From Bromus sterilis (taxonomy: Eukaryota; Streptophyta; Magnoliopsida; Poales; Poaceae), in contig OX465600.1 in NCBI GenBank assembly GCA_950022295.1, positions 4,340,001-4,404,000 on the forward strand: 64,000 bases of DNA. The letters are read 5' to 3'. Every line of letters starts with the position of its first letter. The stretch's first letter is position 1. This document shows positions 23,065 through 34,112 of the stretch, in pieces. The notes below the pieces were generated by a model. That model saw only the letters and a program-made list of their open reading frames with translations. It was not told the DNA's origin and searched no databases. The translations under genes were made by a program, and so were the position numbers.

Positions 23065-23455
23065 TCACTCATCATTGTCCTCTTCTTCTAGGTAGTCGCC
23101 GAGGTTTTCGGCCAAATAGACATGGTCATCGCCGGCTGCTTTGGCGTCGAGATACGCCTGGTGGCTGAGGCGTGCTCTCGCGGCCACCTGGTCGTCGGCG
23201 AGATTGATGTAACCCTTGGCGACGTACTCGGCCAGGAGAACGGCCTGGGACGCGGCGAGTTTCCTCCTGAGGTCGTTGAAGAAGTCGACGCCGTCGTTCC
23301 ACTCGTCCTTGTGCGGGTGGTAGTCGTCGTCGCGGTAACGGGGGAGCGGCTTGCTGTAGTGGCATTTTGGACGTCCTTTTCTTCGCACCTTCTTGGGTCG
23401 GCACCGGCGCCACCGCATCAGCAGCAGCAGGCTTATCCGCCTCTGCACCGGCCAT
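23065..23455 (-). pseudogene. Small acidic-ended hypothetical protein with one-base slip
   Basis: ATG at 23455 starts MAGAEADKPAAADAVAPVPT. After about 26 codons a well-formed acidic segment lies in the next frame (RYRDDDYHPHKDEWNDGVDF, then LAASQAVLLAEYVAKGYINL, ending LGDYLEEEDNDE, stop at 23065-23067). The two frames meet at an A-run (T4 at 23377-23380 on the plus strand); removing one base would join them into a protein of about 130 residues. GC-rich codon use in both halves supports a real gene. The family is not recognised. It may be a recent pseudogene or a sequence error; no membrane segment or signal peptide is evident. Confidence 0.5.
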
Positions 23456-23460
23456 CGCAC

Positions 23461-23503
23461 ACGCAGACGTAGGCTTTTTTTTTTGAAACTACGCAGACGT
23501 AGG
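23461..23503 (-). mobile_element. 17-bp micro-insertion with 13-bp target duplication
   Basis: ACGCAGACGTAGG occurs at 23461-23473 and 23491-23503. Between them is a 17-bp insert, T-rich on the plus strand (poly-A on the minus strand). A 13-bp duplication plus A-tail is the hallmark of LINE-mediated insertion; this would be an extremely 5'-truncated one. It lies just upstream of the small gene's start. Confidence 0.6.
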
Positions 23504-24208
23504 TTTGGTGGGTTTTCTTGAGATTGGATTTCAAACTCTAGCTTTCGACTCCGTGGATCGATCTGAACCGATAAAAGAAGGCGGAGGCCCCCTTGTTCCC
23601 TGCCTGACTCGGGCTCAGGTCGGACGATACGATCGATACCCAAACCCAAACATTATGGGGATGCCCACCTAACAAAATGAATCATCAACAGGAACTGAAC
23701 CCCAAAACGAACGATATCCACAATTCACTCATCTCCTCATCTCAATCTGGCTTCACAGCAACACCAACAAAGTTGCAAATGCCAAACGCAGACAGAAACT
23801 AACCTCGATCAGCATCCATCCAACCAAAATTGTCATTGTTACTCCGATTTAGACCAACTCAACTCAACTCAACACAGTGTTAACAGCAAGTGATGTCACT
23901 ATTTAGATCACTGCCAGCCCTTTGAACCATCTAGCTACCCTCTCCTCTCCTCTCAGCATGGACATCTCATCTCCACTAGTCTACTTACTTATTACCTATA
24001 CTCCAGTATGTATTTATGGTTGCAAAATTGGAGTGCTCCTTCACTTGACCTCTTTCTTATGCACAAGCACCTAGCTCTTATACACGGCCCTCCCTCCCTC
24101 CTAAACCACCTACTCTACTCTACTCTACTCTCTCTGTACCGCCCCAAACCCTGATGATATGTGCACTCCTTAAGCCTAAGCTTTATATTTACCGATAGCC
24201 TCACTCAA
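23504..24208. other. Spacer and probable 3' UTR of the kinase gene
   Basis: The right part (about 24000-24208) is probably transcribed as the 3' untranslated region of the minus-strand kinase gene. It includes a CTACT tandem repeat (about 24112-24130). No gene is seen. Confidence 0.4.
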
Positions 24209-27200
24209 TCAGACGCCTTCTCCGCTCTGGGCCCTCCAGAGCGCGATCTTGCTCAGAAGGGACAGGTTAGGCACCAGCTTGCTGTTAGGCAGCACCGCCT
24301 TCGTCACCGGCGACGTGTTCTGGTCGCTCAGCCACATCACCATCGCGGCGTGCTCATACGAGTACCCGTCCGACGCCAGGACCGGATCCTTCATCACCGT
24401 CTGCACAAACCAAACACACAACAAGACGTCAATCACACATGCAACCACCAAATGATCACTCTATCTATTGAGTATTGACACACACCGGGGAGTGGGGACA
24501 GACAGACATTGCTCTACCGTACGTACCTTGAGTATCGGGCATATGAAGTGGCTGGGTGGCCCGGGCAAGCGCGCGCGCGCCTGCTCCAATGGACCGTCCG
24601 CGACTTGCTTCAGCCGTTGCAGCTCCACCATCACCACGCTCCTGAGGTCAGGCCGGTCCCTGCTCCGCATCTCCAAACAGCTCAGGCCCAGCTGAGCAAG
24701 TTCATGCGCTTCTTTCACGGGCCAGTCCCCTGCACTCTTGTCCAACACATCCGTGATTTGGCCATCTTCCACTGCTTGCTCCACTACCTCAGGTAGTCCG
24801 ATCGGCGACCTTGCCGTCAGCAGCTCAAGGATCACCATGCCCAGCGCGTACGTGTCTGACTTCGCCGACACCTGCCCACTTCTCTGGTACTCCGGGTCCA
24901 GGTAAAACAGTGTGCCCGCCAGACCCGTCTTCTTGAACACCGTGCGGTTCGACAGAGTCTCCTTCGGTGGCATTAGGGTTGCCAGACCCACATCACCAAT
25001 CTTGCTCACTAGGTTGCTGTCGAGGAGGACGTTTTCCGGCTTCAGGTCACGGTGGATGATGGGGTTGGGCTTTGTGCTGTGCAGGAACACAAGGGCTGAC
25101 GCCATTTCACAGGCGATGCGGAAGCGGTGAAACCATGGGATCGGTAGTGTGTGGTTTATGAGCCGCAGACGATCCGCAAGGCTGCCGTTCTCCATGTACT
25201 CGTACACCAAGCAGCCCTTTTCCGGGCAGGCTCCCAGGAGCATCAGCAAGTGTGGGTGGCGTATCCTGCTCAAAACCTCAAGCTGCACAAGAAACAGGCA
25301 CTTGCATCAACTTTTCAACATTGTCACTTATAATTTCTCAAGATGGGACGCTAGCTGCTTCAAACTATGACATGAAAAGGCCATTAAAGAAGAAGAAGAA
25401 GAAGCACATAATATTAATACCTCTTGGTTGAAATGTTTGGTACTGGTGCTGTCATTAGAATGAAGGACCTTTATCGCTACATCCAACTGATTGAGATGGC
25501 CCTTGTATACCGTTCCGTTAGATCCACTTCCGATCTTGAGTGACTCTGAGAATGATTCTGTAGCCTTATCAATCTCTTCCCAAGTGAACGTTGAGTACGA
25601 GTCGCCTTGAAGTAGAAGGAGCTCCTCCAGCCTTGACTTCCATTGAGCGTCCGTGGTTGCCTTTGCCAGCAGCCTATTTTTCTGCATAACCTCCATCCTC
25701 GCAAGATCCTTCACATGAGTGGCTAGCTCCTCTGCGACAAGTCTTTGCGCCATCTCTTCCTGTACATCTTCAGTGGCCTTATCCACCCTGGTCTGTATCT
25801 CTGATAACTGAGCTTCCACTTCCATGCGCCTTGCAGCTAATTCATTCACCTGACATCAATAAGGATCAGAGTTAAACATTTGTGCGGAATTGGTAAATTC
25901 ATCCTTTTTTGACAAGCAGCTACACCACTGACTTGCCTGATGAGATGCATCGACAGACTCATCCTGAACGAGTTTGTATGCTCCCTGTATATGTTGCAGT
26001 TCAAGCCTCAGCTTTTCAAGCTCTGTACTGACATCATACTGCATCGGGACAGGTTATCAGATCAGAGTAGAGTTAAGAGTGCAATCCCCAAAAAATACGA
26101 TATTCCATTGACCACTTTTTTCGAGAGCAACAGTTAATTTTCCTAATTAAGGAATGCATCTATAATAATTATGGATCCATAAGGCATGGGCCAAAAATAT
26201 TCCAACTCATTATCAATCGAATTGGAGGAAAAAAATGACTGTAGCAAAGTTAGCAAACAAAATCTAGGGAATTTTTAATATATTATAACTATCATTTGGG
26301 AAATAAATAAAAAACTCTGTCAATATGATTATGTGTTGGACACGTAAATATAGTTTCAATGAAGACGTTCATATGATTAAAATTCTGTCAATAACCAAGA
26401 AACTGAACCACCAACCTTGTCGTCTTTAAGCATTAATCTCTGCAGTGCAATCCCCAAAACATACCATATTCCATTCACCTCTTCTTTTCCAGAGCAACAG
26501 TTAATTTTCCGAATTAAGGAATGCATCTATGATAATTCAAGATCCATAAGGCATGTTCCAACTCCACAGTAACTTGTTAACAATTGGATTGGAGGAAAAA
26601 AAATCACTGCAGCAAAATCAGCAGAAAAATACTTGGGAAATTTTAATATATTACTGTAACTGTTATATGGGGAGAAAAGTCAAAACAAAATCTATGTGTT
26701 CGACGCGTAAATATAGTTTCAATGAAGACGTTCACATGATTAAAATTCTGTCAATAACGAAGAAACTGCGCCACCAACCTCTCTTTCTTTAAGCAATAAT
26801 GACAGCAGTGAGTTTTCTTTTGGCACCTTGTCCGAACCCTGCAATAGACTTGATATAGAGCTTTCAGCACCAGTGTATGAGGTAGTTCTTCTGTCCTTGT
26901 TGGCATATAGTGATGCATTTCCAGTGAGATAATCGTTTAGAGTAAAATTTCCAACAGAAGAACTAGTTTCGAGGTTCTCTGATGCCAAGTTGGAGAGTGG
27001 CAGGCTTGGAAAATCTGATGAGACAAGGGAACAAACAGGTAACATTCAGATGATAAGAAGGGGAAATAAGCAAATCCAACTTGTCCTTCTTTGCACTTGA
27101 GATTAAACTTATAAGCCAAGTACTACAAACAGTAATAGGCCTATGTATTCATGCAAGCTTGCTGCACTTTCACAGTTCCAGCAGCAATGAGAAAATGGAA

Positions 27201-28901
27201 GGAATATATTGCACACTAAAGATGCACAGAAAGGGAACAATAGGTGAGAAATATTTGGTGATAGCTTAGCGACTATGGGGCCTTACCTGATCTTGAGGAT
27301 GTTGCTTCTGTAAATTCTTCGGTGCCTGAGCTCTCGGAGTGGGCAATTCCCGATCCAGAAGCATAAACTGAAGCCAATCTATCCTTTGAAACAATATATG
27401 CTGTGCAAAAGCTGGGGAGACTCTTGCAAATTTTGGAGGACGTCCTACTTCCACTGAAGCTCCTATAAGACATGTCATCCAATGATCAACAGGAGCATGA
27501 ATGCACATTAATTGTTATTCATCACGAATTAGTACAGTACAGGAATGACTATGAGGAGCTACCTAGTGAATATGTTACTGCTGGAAGGGCTACCGACAAC
27601 GAGGATCTGTATCTGGTACTGAGCAACAAGACTGGAAATGGTATCCGCGACATCGCTACCCTCAACAAGCAGTACTTGAGCTTCAACCTGAACCAATCAA
27701 GTAAATAAGCAAATAAATTCAACCAATAGACAAGGGGTTGATGCATTCATTCAGTCAGCCTAGAATAGGAAATAGAAATATGCTAAGGCAAGTCAACCTG
27801 TGCCTAGTAAGCAAACAAAGAAATTCAACCAGCAGACAAGGGGTTGATGCAATCAGTCAGTGCAAATATGAAATGGAAATTGAGTACTTGTTGGGGCAAG
27901 TCAACCTGAGTCAACCAAGTAAGCAAATACAACCAGCATAGAAGGGGTTGATGCATTCATTCAGTGTAGAATATGAAATGGAAATTGAGTACTTGTTAGG
28001 GCAAGTCAACCTGAGTCAATGAACTAAACAAATAAATCCAACCAGCATACAAGGGGGTTGATGCTCACTCAGTCCAGAATATGAAATGGAAATGGACTAC
28101 TTGTTAAGGCAAGTTAATCTGATCCAATCAAAGTAAGCAAATAAATCCAACCAACATAATGATACAAATATGTTGATCCCTTCATTCATTCAATTCAGTC
28201 TAGAACAGGAAATCAAACTTAACTACTGTTGACTACTTGCTAACTGAAATCATCACATTGTTAAGCAAAATCCAACCAACAGACAAGTGGGGTTAGATAA
28301 ACACATTCATCCAGTCTAGAATACGGAATGAGAACAGAGTACGTACTAGTTAAGGCAAGTCAACCTGATCCCATTAAAAGAACAAAAACAAAAAGTCCAA
28401 ACCAACATCCAACGGGGCCCGCCTATCCATGCATTCACTCATTCATTCAGATTCAGTCTAGAACAGGAAACGGAAATGGGGTAGTTGCTACACCTTGTTT
28501 TCATCACATATGTCTTTGCAGCGGAACATCATTTTCTGCTTCTCGATCCACACCTCCTTGACGTGATCGTGGGCGATGTCCTCCTGAGCTTTGTCAATCG
28601 GGATTTGGTACCCCACTGGGCAGGCACAGGCACAAACACAAACACATGGTGAGCACGCACGCAGCGGAAGCGACTCAAGTGTGCGGAGGAAGAAGGAGAT
28701 CGAGGGGCGTAATTAATTACTTGGTGTGGGCACGGCCAGGACCGGGGTGAGGACATGGATGAGCTTGAAGGCGGGGTTGCCGTCGTCGGCCTTGGCGAAC
28801 CTGGCGAGCGCCCACTTGAGGATGGAGTCGCTGGATTTGGGGCCGCCGAGCGCCAACCCGACGACGATGGGCGCCGCGGACGCTTCCTCTTTGGTGGCCA
28901 T
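24209..28901 (-). CDS. USP-kinase-U-box protein (receptor-like cytoplasmic kinase with E3 ligase domain)
   Basis: Eight coding exons with consistent phases: 28901-28721, 28615-28494, 27687-27563, 27462-27287, 27014-26779, 26038-25937, 25849-25421, 25282-24527, then a ninth, 24400-24209; together 773 codons including stop. Domains in order: a universal-stress-protein fold (IVVGLALGGPKSSDSILKWA..., ILVVGSPSSSNIFTR), a Ser-rich linker, a coiled coil (LEKLRLELQHIQGAY, ARRMEVEAQLSEIQTRVDKA), a protein kinase (GSGSNGTVYKG, VAIKVL, HRDLKPENVLLD, DVGLA in place of DFG, DPEYQRSGQVSAKSDTYALG) and a C-terminal U-box (HFICPILKTVMKDPVLASDG). This is the plant PUB35/PUB52-type architecture: it would phosphorylate and ubiquitinate cytosolic substrates. 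DVG instead of DFG is, as I recall, usual in this group. All introns are GT-AG except the one after 25937, which is GC-AG. The start follows a 5' UTR intron. Confidence 0.93.
25937..26038 (-). other. Kinase coiled-coil exon with GC-AG donor
   Basis: This 102-bp exon (34 codons, YDVSTELEKLRLEL...DASHQ) ends CATCAG followed by GCAAGT. CAG|GCAAGT is the strong consensus known for GC-AG introns. Both flanking junctions keep phase 0. Confidence 0.8.
26078..26810. repeat. 366-bp tandem duplication across a kinase intron and exon end
   Basis: Copy 1 starts at 26081 and copy 2 at 26447, both with GCAATCCCCAAAA, followed by TTCCATT, GAGCAACAGTTAATTTTCC, GAATGCATCTAT, GTAAATATAGTTTCAATG and CCACCAACCT. 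Copy 2 includes the 3' end of the 26779-27014 exon. Copy 1 therefore carries a diverged version of that exon end (26416-26439) with its own acceptor and donor. Confidence 0.85.
27690..28490. repeat. Intronic minisatellite, about 105-115-bp units, 6-7 copies
   Basis: Units share CATTCATTCAGTCTAGAATA, GGAAAT, CTTGTTAAGGCAAGTCAACCTG, AAGCAAATAAATCCAACCA and AGACAAGGGGTTGATG in that order. They fill intron 2 of the kinase gene (27688-28493) almost end to end. Divergence between units is modest, with indels. Confidence 0.85.
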
Positions 28902-29335
28902 CGGTGGACCAATCACCTGCAAGAGGCGGGCAAACGGAATCGATCAGCAACAGCAGAAAATTACTAACAAGGGGAAGAGCGAGCGAGAGAGAGAAGCGCG
29001 GAGCCAATTAAGCCGAGCAGTCGCGCGCGCGCTCTTGTCGGAGAAGAGCGGGCGAGAGAAACGCAAGGGTTCCGCCGCCGACAAGGGAATGTTAGGGCCT
29101 CTCGAGGCGAGCCGAGCCAGGGGGTGCGGCGCGAGCGATCGGGCGGGGGAGAGTGCATTTGGCGGAGGGCGGGAGCGGAGCTTACCGGGTGTCGCGGAGC
29201 GCGGTAGCGGGCGCTTCTTTCCCCTCCTCCCGGCGGCTGCGACGGCGACGGCGACGGCAACGGCGAGGTCCCCTGCCCCGGAGCGGAGGAGGAGGAGAGC
29301 TGGCTACGCTACGGTGCGGCGGTTATGGAACAAGA
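28902..29335 (-). promoter_or_regulatory. Kinase 5' UTR with leader intron
   Basis: On the minus strand an exon ends ACCCG followed by GTAAGC (donor 29185-29184). CTCTTGCAG precedes GTGATTGG (acceptor 28918-28917). The intron is thus 28917-29185 (269 bp) and the ATG at 28901 lies 16 bp into the second exon. The leader is GC-rich (CGG-type repeats at about 29230-29290), typical of broadly expressed grass genes. No TATA box was seen; the transcription start is not determined. Confidence 0.6.
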
Positions 29336-29775
29336 GAGCAGAGGGAGGCGGTGCTTTATTTGCTGCTCGTGTGGGTCGTCGGCTGGAGTGAAAGCCCACG
29401 TCGGCCCGTTGTCTGTCCCTTGGGCCCGTCCTTTCCTTTTTTTTTCTGCTGCTGGCCCGCCCCACTTGTCAGCACTAGCGAAGGTTCTAAATCGTCGCAA
29501 TAATCACCCTCACAAAAATTTAGTCTGTTATGTTATCTTGAAAATCCGTTTGTGAAGGGTTGCCATCAACACATATGAATTGTTGTTGGTTTCTATGTGT
29601 GTGTTGTTGTTGTAGACTTTTGTGACGCCATCAACGACAACACATGTTAATCCCTTGGTAATAGAGCTTAGAAGCACATATATGGACATACGATAACACA
29701 TGTAGGCATTGCTAAAGGGGAGGGGGGTCCGTGTTGTAGTGATATTTTTTACGGAAATGTAGTAGTGATGTTAGC
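29336..29775. other. Kinase upstream region with CACTA-like end
   Basis: 29560-29740 has the repeated words GTGTTGTTGTTG and ACAACACATGT and ends GTGTTGTAGTG at 29740. That is the reverse complement of a CACTACAACAC terminus, suggesting the end of a CACTA-type element on the minus strand. The other terminus was not found. No gene. Confidence 0.35.
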
Positions 29776-30141
29776 GATGTGACAATCACTGGAGTGACAA
29801 AAAGGCCTTAATATACAAGACGAAGGGACTCATTGAAGAGAAGGTCCAGAAAAAGGTTCGGCCTGTGAAGCGTCCGGCTTACAAGATGAAGAGCAACGTA
29901 CAAAGAACGGAGTCGAACCACCTTGGAGGACAAGATAGCTACCGAAGAGTTCGAATATGACTCATATCGTGTTACGGTCGGACTCATTGTAAGCTGAGGC
30001 CTGTGGGACCCGCGTGTATATAAGCCGAGGTCTTGGGACGTCCTAAGGGCGAATCATCTTAGATTAGCTCTTAAGAAACCAGCGACTCCTAGCGCCCTTG
30101 TAATCGAGATCTCCTACATATAATACAAGAAAGGTAGGAAC
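29776..30141 (+). repeat. Truncated LTR of a Gypsy-type element
   Basis: The stretch has LTR character: a TATA motif (GTATATAAGCCGAG at about 30014), then GATTAGCTCTTAAG, CGCCCTTGTAATCGAGATCTC and TACATATAATACAAGAAAG, a sequence type I know from Triticeae Gypsy LTR ends. The family name is not certain. It is cut at 30141 by a CACTA terminus. Confidence 0.55.
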
Positions 30142-30360
30142 ACTACAAAATCGGGGATATTTTCTGACAAAAAACCCGAGTGACAGAGGAACAAACGTCA
30201 CCAAAGTATGTTTTTATTTGACGGATACCGTCACCAGGTAATCACCCTCTTGTCCCAGCGCCCGGGCCAATTTAGGTGACAGTCCCGCCTGATTTTAGAG
30301 GACGTATTTGGCTGTTATCGGGCCTTCTTACTTTCTGCGACAGTTGTATGTGTCAAAAAA
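30142..30360 (+). mobile_element. CACTA element terminus
   Basis: Starts CACTACAAAATCGGGGATAT and is followed by repeated subterminal words in both orientations: TGACAGAGG, CGTCACC, TGACGGATACCGTCACC, GGTGACAG, GCGACAG. A CACTA start plus dense subterminal repeats is diagnostic of En/Spm-type elements. The opposite end and a transposase were not identified. Confidence 0.65.
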
Positions 30361-31179
30361 CATGGTTTAACTCATTAACACGATTGTATTTCGATTCTCG
30401 GCAAATAAAAAAATGTCTTAGCATTTGAAAATAAGTATGTTCTTCGGGTTGAAGATAGGAAAATTAAATAAGAAATAGTACAAAACAGCAGTCTAAGAGA
30501 TTCGAATCCGGGAGCCACGTAAAATTTGGAAACAACGATTTTACGAGTGATTTCAGGAGATTTCGTGCGAGCATAGGTGATTATACAGGAGGCGTGCGAG
30601 CATAGGCGATTAGACAGCAGACGTGCGACCATCCATTGTCAGATATTCTGACCGCGAGACATTGACCTTCCTCCGTCCGTCGTCCACCTTGGTTATCTGT
30701 GCTCCCTGAAGGTTGCCTGAGAACAGAAACACAATCGGCAACCTTTGACCACGCTCAGGCCGCTCAACTACAAGTCAATTCATGTACATGTCTTTAATGG
30801 CGAGCTCGCACGAGGGGGACCTATAAGATACCAGCCATCGGTGTACAATGTTGATCTAAACCAACACAAACACTTCCCGCAACTTCATCTTTCATCTACT
30901 ATCCAGCATCAACACTTCGTCCATGGCGCCTCGAAATAGGCAGCCATGCGTGTGCTATTTCGAGGACAACGAAGAGGATGGGCTCGTCTGGCCCCCCTTT
31001 GGGCGGAATTCGACCGAACACTGGAGATGATTGCGTAGATGGAGGCGGGGGGTGAGCAGCAGATGCCCGCGCCCGCGCCTCTCCACGATTGTCCAAAGTA
31101 GACCAACGACGTGGGAGCCTACTACCCCGACGACGAAGGTCATTTCTATGAAATGCACTTCGTTCTTTGGCCCTGTTGG
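30361..31179. other. No supported gene; possible CACTA interior
   Basis: A short frame from ATG at about 30923 (MAPRNRQPCVCYFEDNEEDG) stops after some 36 codons. It may be the 5' relic of a captured or transposon gene running into the glycine-rich repeat. No other feature. Confidence 0.3.
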
Positions 31180-31370
31180 TGGAGTCGGACATGGCGGAGG
31201 CGGTGGTGGCCGTGGCGGTGGATCCGGACGTGGCGGAGGCGGTGATGGCCGTGGTGGTGGGGCCGAACATGGCGGAGGCAGTGGTGGTGGAGCCGGACAT
31301 GGCGGAGGAAGTGGTGGCCGTGGTGGAGCCGTACATGGCCTAGGCGGTGGTCAACGTGGCCACATCTAGG
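31180..31370 (+). repeat. Glycine-rich coding-type minisatellite
   Basis: Imperfect units built from GGCGGAGGC, GGTGGTGGCCGTGG and GGATCCGGACAT-type words translate in one plus frame to Gly-rich repeats (HGGGGGGRGGGSGRGGGGDG). The frame closes at about 31367-31369 without a good start. It is probably a decayed glycine-rich gene or a transposon minisatellite. Confidence 0.55.
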
Positions 31371-31454
31371 CGGTCAGCGTGGCAGAGACTGTGGTCACCG
31401 TGGCCACAACTAGGCGATCAGCATGGCAGTGGCCACAACTAGGGCATGTCCATA

Positions 31455-31760
31455 TGGCTATATTAATCAGTTATCTTAGTTTCTTTAAGTGTAATCAGTT
31501 ATATTAGTTTTTGTAAGGGTAATCAGTTATCTTAGTTGTTGTATGAAATGAACTTCGTTCTTATCATATAGTCCTCTGGGACCTATATTTTCACAACTGG
31601 CATCCCTTCGTTGAAGCAACTGAAGCCAAGCAAAACTTCCATGTCACATAAACGAGAGAAGCAAGTAACTGAAGTCAAGCAAACCTTCCATGCATGTCAC
31701 ATAAAGGAGTGATGCAACTGAAGTCAAACAAACCTTCCATGTCACATCCGCGATTATAGG
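31455..31760. repeat. Two short tandem arrays (28-bp x3, about 50-bp x3)
   Basis: GTAATCAGTTATCTTAGTT-type units occur three times between about 31460 and 31545. ACTGAAGTCAAGCAAACCTTCCATG..TCACATAA units occur three times between about 31616 and 31750. Both arrays are non-coding. Confidence 0.7.
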
Positions 31761-32373
31761 GACCTCATATATGAAAGCTATTTGTATACGGGAAGTTTGT
31801 TTTAGAAATTGTCCAAGAAAATGGGCACAATCGGAGGGATACATCCAACAGTCCAGGAAACTTTCATCAATGACCATCCACCGGTCTGATGAAAAGCTAG
31901 AGAGACCCTCTCATTGTACAAGGCCTAAGCTTTGCTAGTGCAGTTGTTGTCAATGTATTTTCTTTCTCCTTTCCTAGAGGCAACCACAACTGAAAAAAGA
32001 GATATTTTTTAAGATATGATCAGTCAGTTACCAAGAAAATTAAATTTCATGCACAAGGAATGCTTTTTAACACGTATGTTATGGGCCAACCAAAGAGCCA
32101 AAGATGGCACACATACACACCAAACCACCCAATGCTGAGGGTCACAAACAATATCTATGACACCGGCTTCACTATAACCACGAGGTTAAGTAAATCACAT
32201 ATGAACAACAATACAACTAATTCCATTGACATATTCGCTCTAACTATGTTCACTCTTGCATCATATAGCAATAAAAGTAAACATCTTTTTATCGCAACAA
32301 AAAAATGACAATGGAAAACTAAACACTGCTTCCTTACTATAAATATGAGCATTTCATAATACATGTAGTATTA
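31761..32373. other. Unassigned AT-rich sequence
   Basis: No gene, clear repeat end or splice-linked frame was recognised. Confidence 0.35.
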
Positions 32374-32493
32374 CCTCCGATCCATATTAATGGACTCAAC
32401 TTTGTCTAGATTCGTATGTATCTAGTTAAGTATTTAGACTAGATGCATATGTATCTAGACAAACTTAAGTTCATTAATATGGATCGGAGGGAG
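32374..32493. mobile_element. Stowaway MITE (120 bp)
   Basis: Ends CCTCCGATCCATATTAATGG and TCATTAATATGGATCGGAGG are inverted repeats, flanked by TA at 32372-32373 and 32494-32495. It belongs to the same family as 14279-14377. Confidence 0.92.
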
Positions 32494-33039
32494 TAGTATT
32501 TTTGCATTTTATTGAAAAATAGTCCATTGATACTCTAGTAGGGTAGGCTTAAATGAATATATGAACATGTCAAATGGAAGGAAACTCCAGAGAGTTATTA
32601 GAGATAAGCGTGTGATTCCTACTGTAACAAATGAATGCATAACATATATATGAACGTTATACACCAGTAAAATAGCTGAAACTAGGGAGGCATCAAAGTT
32701 ACAGTAGCGTAGGAGTAAAAGTACAATACTCCTACGCTGGAGTAAGAGTACAACAGTGATGGAAACTAATCCACCAAAACAAATGTCTACACTTGCTAGG
32801 CGGTAACCATACTATAGAGACCTACACAACATATAGAGATGGTGGTTAAGTTGTTTCCTACCATGGAGTGAACTTTTGTTACCATAGAAGAAGAAAAAGC
32901 ATGCCGGCAATGGTTGAGTAGGCAACTAACGTTTCATATTTAACATAGCCGAGTTTACCTTCACACTTTACGAAGTTCAAATACAAATGAATCGAGAAGA
33001 TATAACATTCATAATACACATTTTCTTTAACCATGTGCA
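32494..33039 (-). other. Spacer including inverted F-box 3' flank
   Basis: 32900-33000 is the reverse complement of the flank after other F-box copies (GTTTACCTTCACACTT, CATAGCCGAG), so it belongs to copy 6 downstream. Beyond the flank the sequence reads CAACCATTGCCGGCATGC on the minus strand, without the GATTAC junction of copies 2 and 4. The rest is unassigned. Confidence 0.5.
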
Positions 33040-33861
33040 GCATGAAGTTTTTAATCCCTTATAATGATATTTAGGGCACATGGCATCATATGCTTCAAAG
33101 TTAACGGGGAGGGAAGGGGAACCTCGGATCTGACCGTTCGGTGGGTTAGGGTTAAAGGAGTCATGCCGAGACTGTTGCGGTGGCATCACGCTTGAATAAG
33201 TTTCCTTGGGTTTCGTTTGCGGTCTGGCGAGGCTTTTTCTTTTGTCTAGGGATTGGCGGGGTGGAGGATCCCCGGATCTCTGTGAGGTCGCGGGATATGG
33301 TGTTTGGAGGTCGACCGGCGCTGGCTAGGTTGGTCCTCGGATGGGCGTTGGTTGTGTGGAGACGGAGATTCTTCTTCTTCCTTGTCGATATGATTTTCCG
33401 CTGCATTTCTTCTTTCTTCTTTGCGATGCTGCTAGAGAGATGTCCTGCTTTGCCCGGGTGGTTTGCTTGGCCACGGTGCTGGAACCTAATCCTAGTTTTC
33501 TTCCATTTGAAAGGGACACATATAGTGGTACTCAAATCCATATATGTCGATGGCTGGTGTAGGTGTATTGGATGCATTTGTGTGTCGTTTTCTTTCCCGT
33601 GCCAAAGCGAAGAAATTGGAAGTCGCATGGTAGCCATTATACTATGGTAGAAGATGATGAACCTTGCAGAATCTTGTGTTGCATGGGTCTTTGTGCAAGG
33701 TTCAAGGATGATAACACAGAGCTCCGGAGGTCTTCGTGTTTTACTGTTTGTTAGTGTGCTTTTTATTTTTCTAGTTCTTTATGCGAGTGTTAGAGTGTGC
33801 TTGTATGGATCAAAAACATTGTACTATGTTATGATTTGAATACAAGTATATGTTCAAAAAA
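33040..33861 (+). other. Retroposed-looking non-coding insertion with A-tail
   Basis: A GC-richer block interrupts the F-box flank and ends TTGAATACAAGTATATGTTC followed by A7 (about 33855-33861), like a LINE 3' UTR. No RT or RNase H motif is visible and the 5' end and target duplication were not found. Frames of about 150 codons on both strands lack family motifs. Confidence 0.35.
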
Positions 33862-34112
33862 ATGTTAGTGGGGCCGGGGTGCCCTTACACACGACCCAAC
33901 TAATTCACAACTCTCTTAAATTAGATGGATGCAATTTGAGCAATTACTGGATATATCAAAATGATAATTTATCCTTAGATATTATACATATGAAGTGTCC
34001 ATAAAATCCATATTGTATGGAACACGTCTTGTCTAAGGTAAGAGAAATAGCTCTATCTAATCGCTGCAGCAAAAACGCAATAATATGGGAAACATATAAA
34101 TCTATTGAGGTG

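Noticed and set aside
30899..31336. 145-codon minus-strand frame rich in Thr/Ala/Ser
   Set aside because: It is the antisense reading of the glycine-rich repeat; composition is explained by the repeat.
33161..33650. Pair of about 157-codon frames on opposite strands
   Set aside because: Neither shows a domain, and the block looks like a retroposed non-coding insertion with an A-tail.
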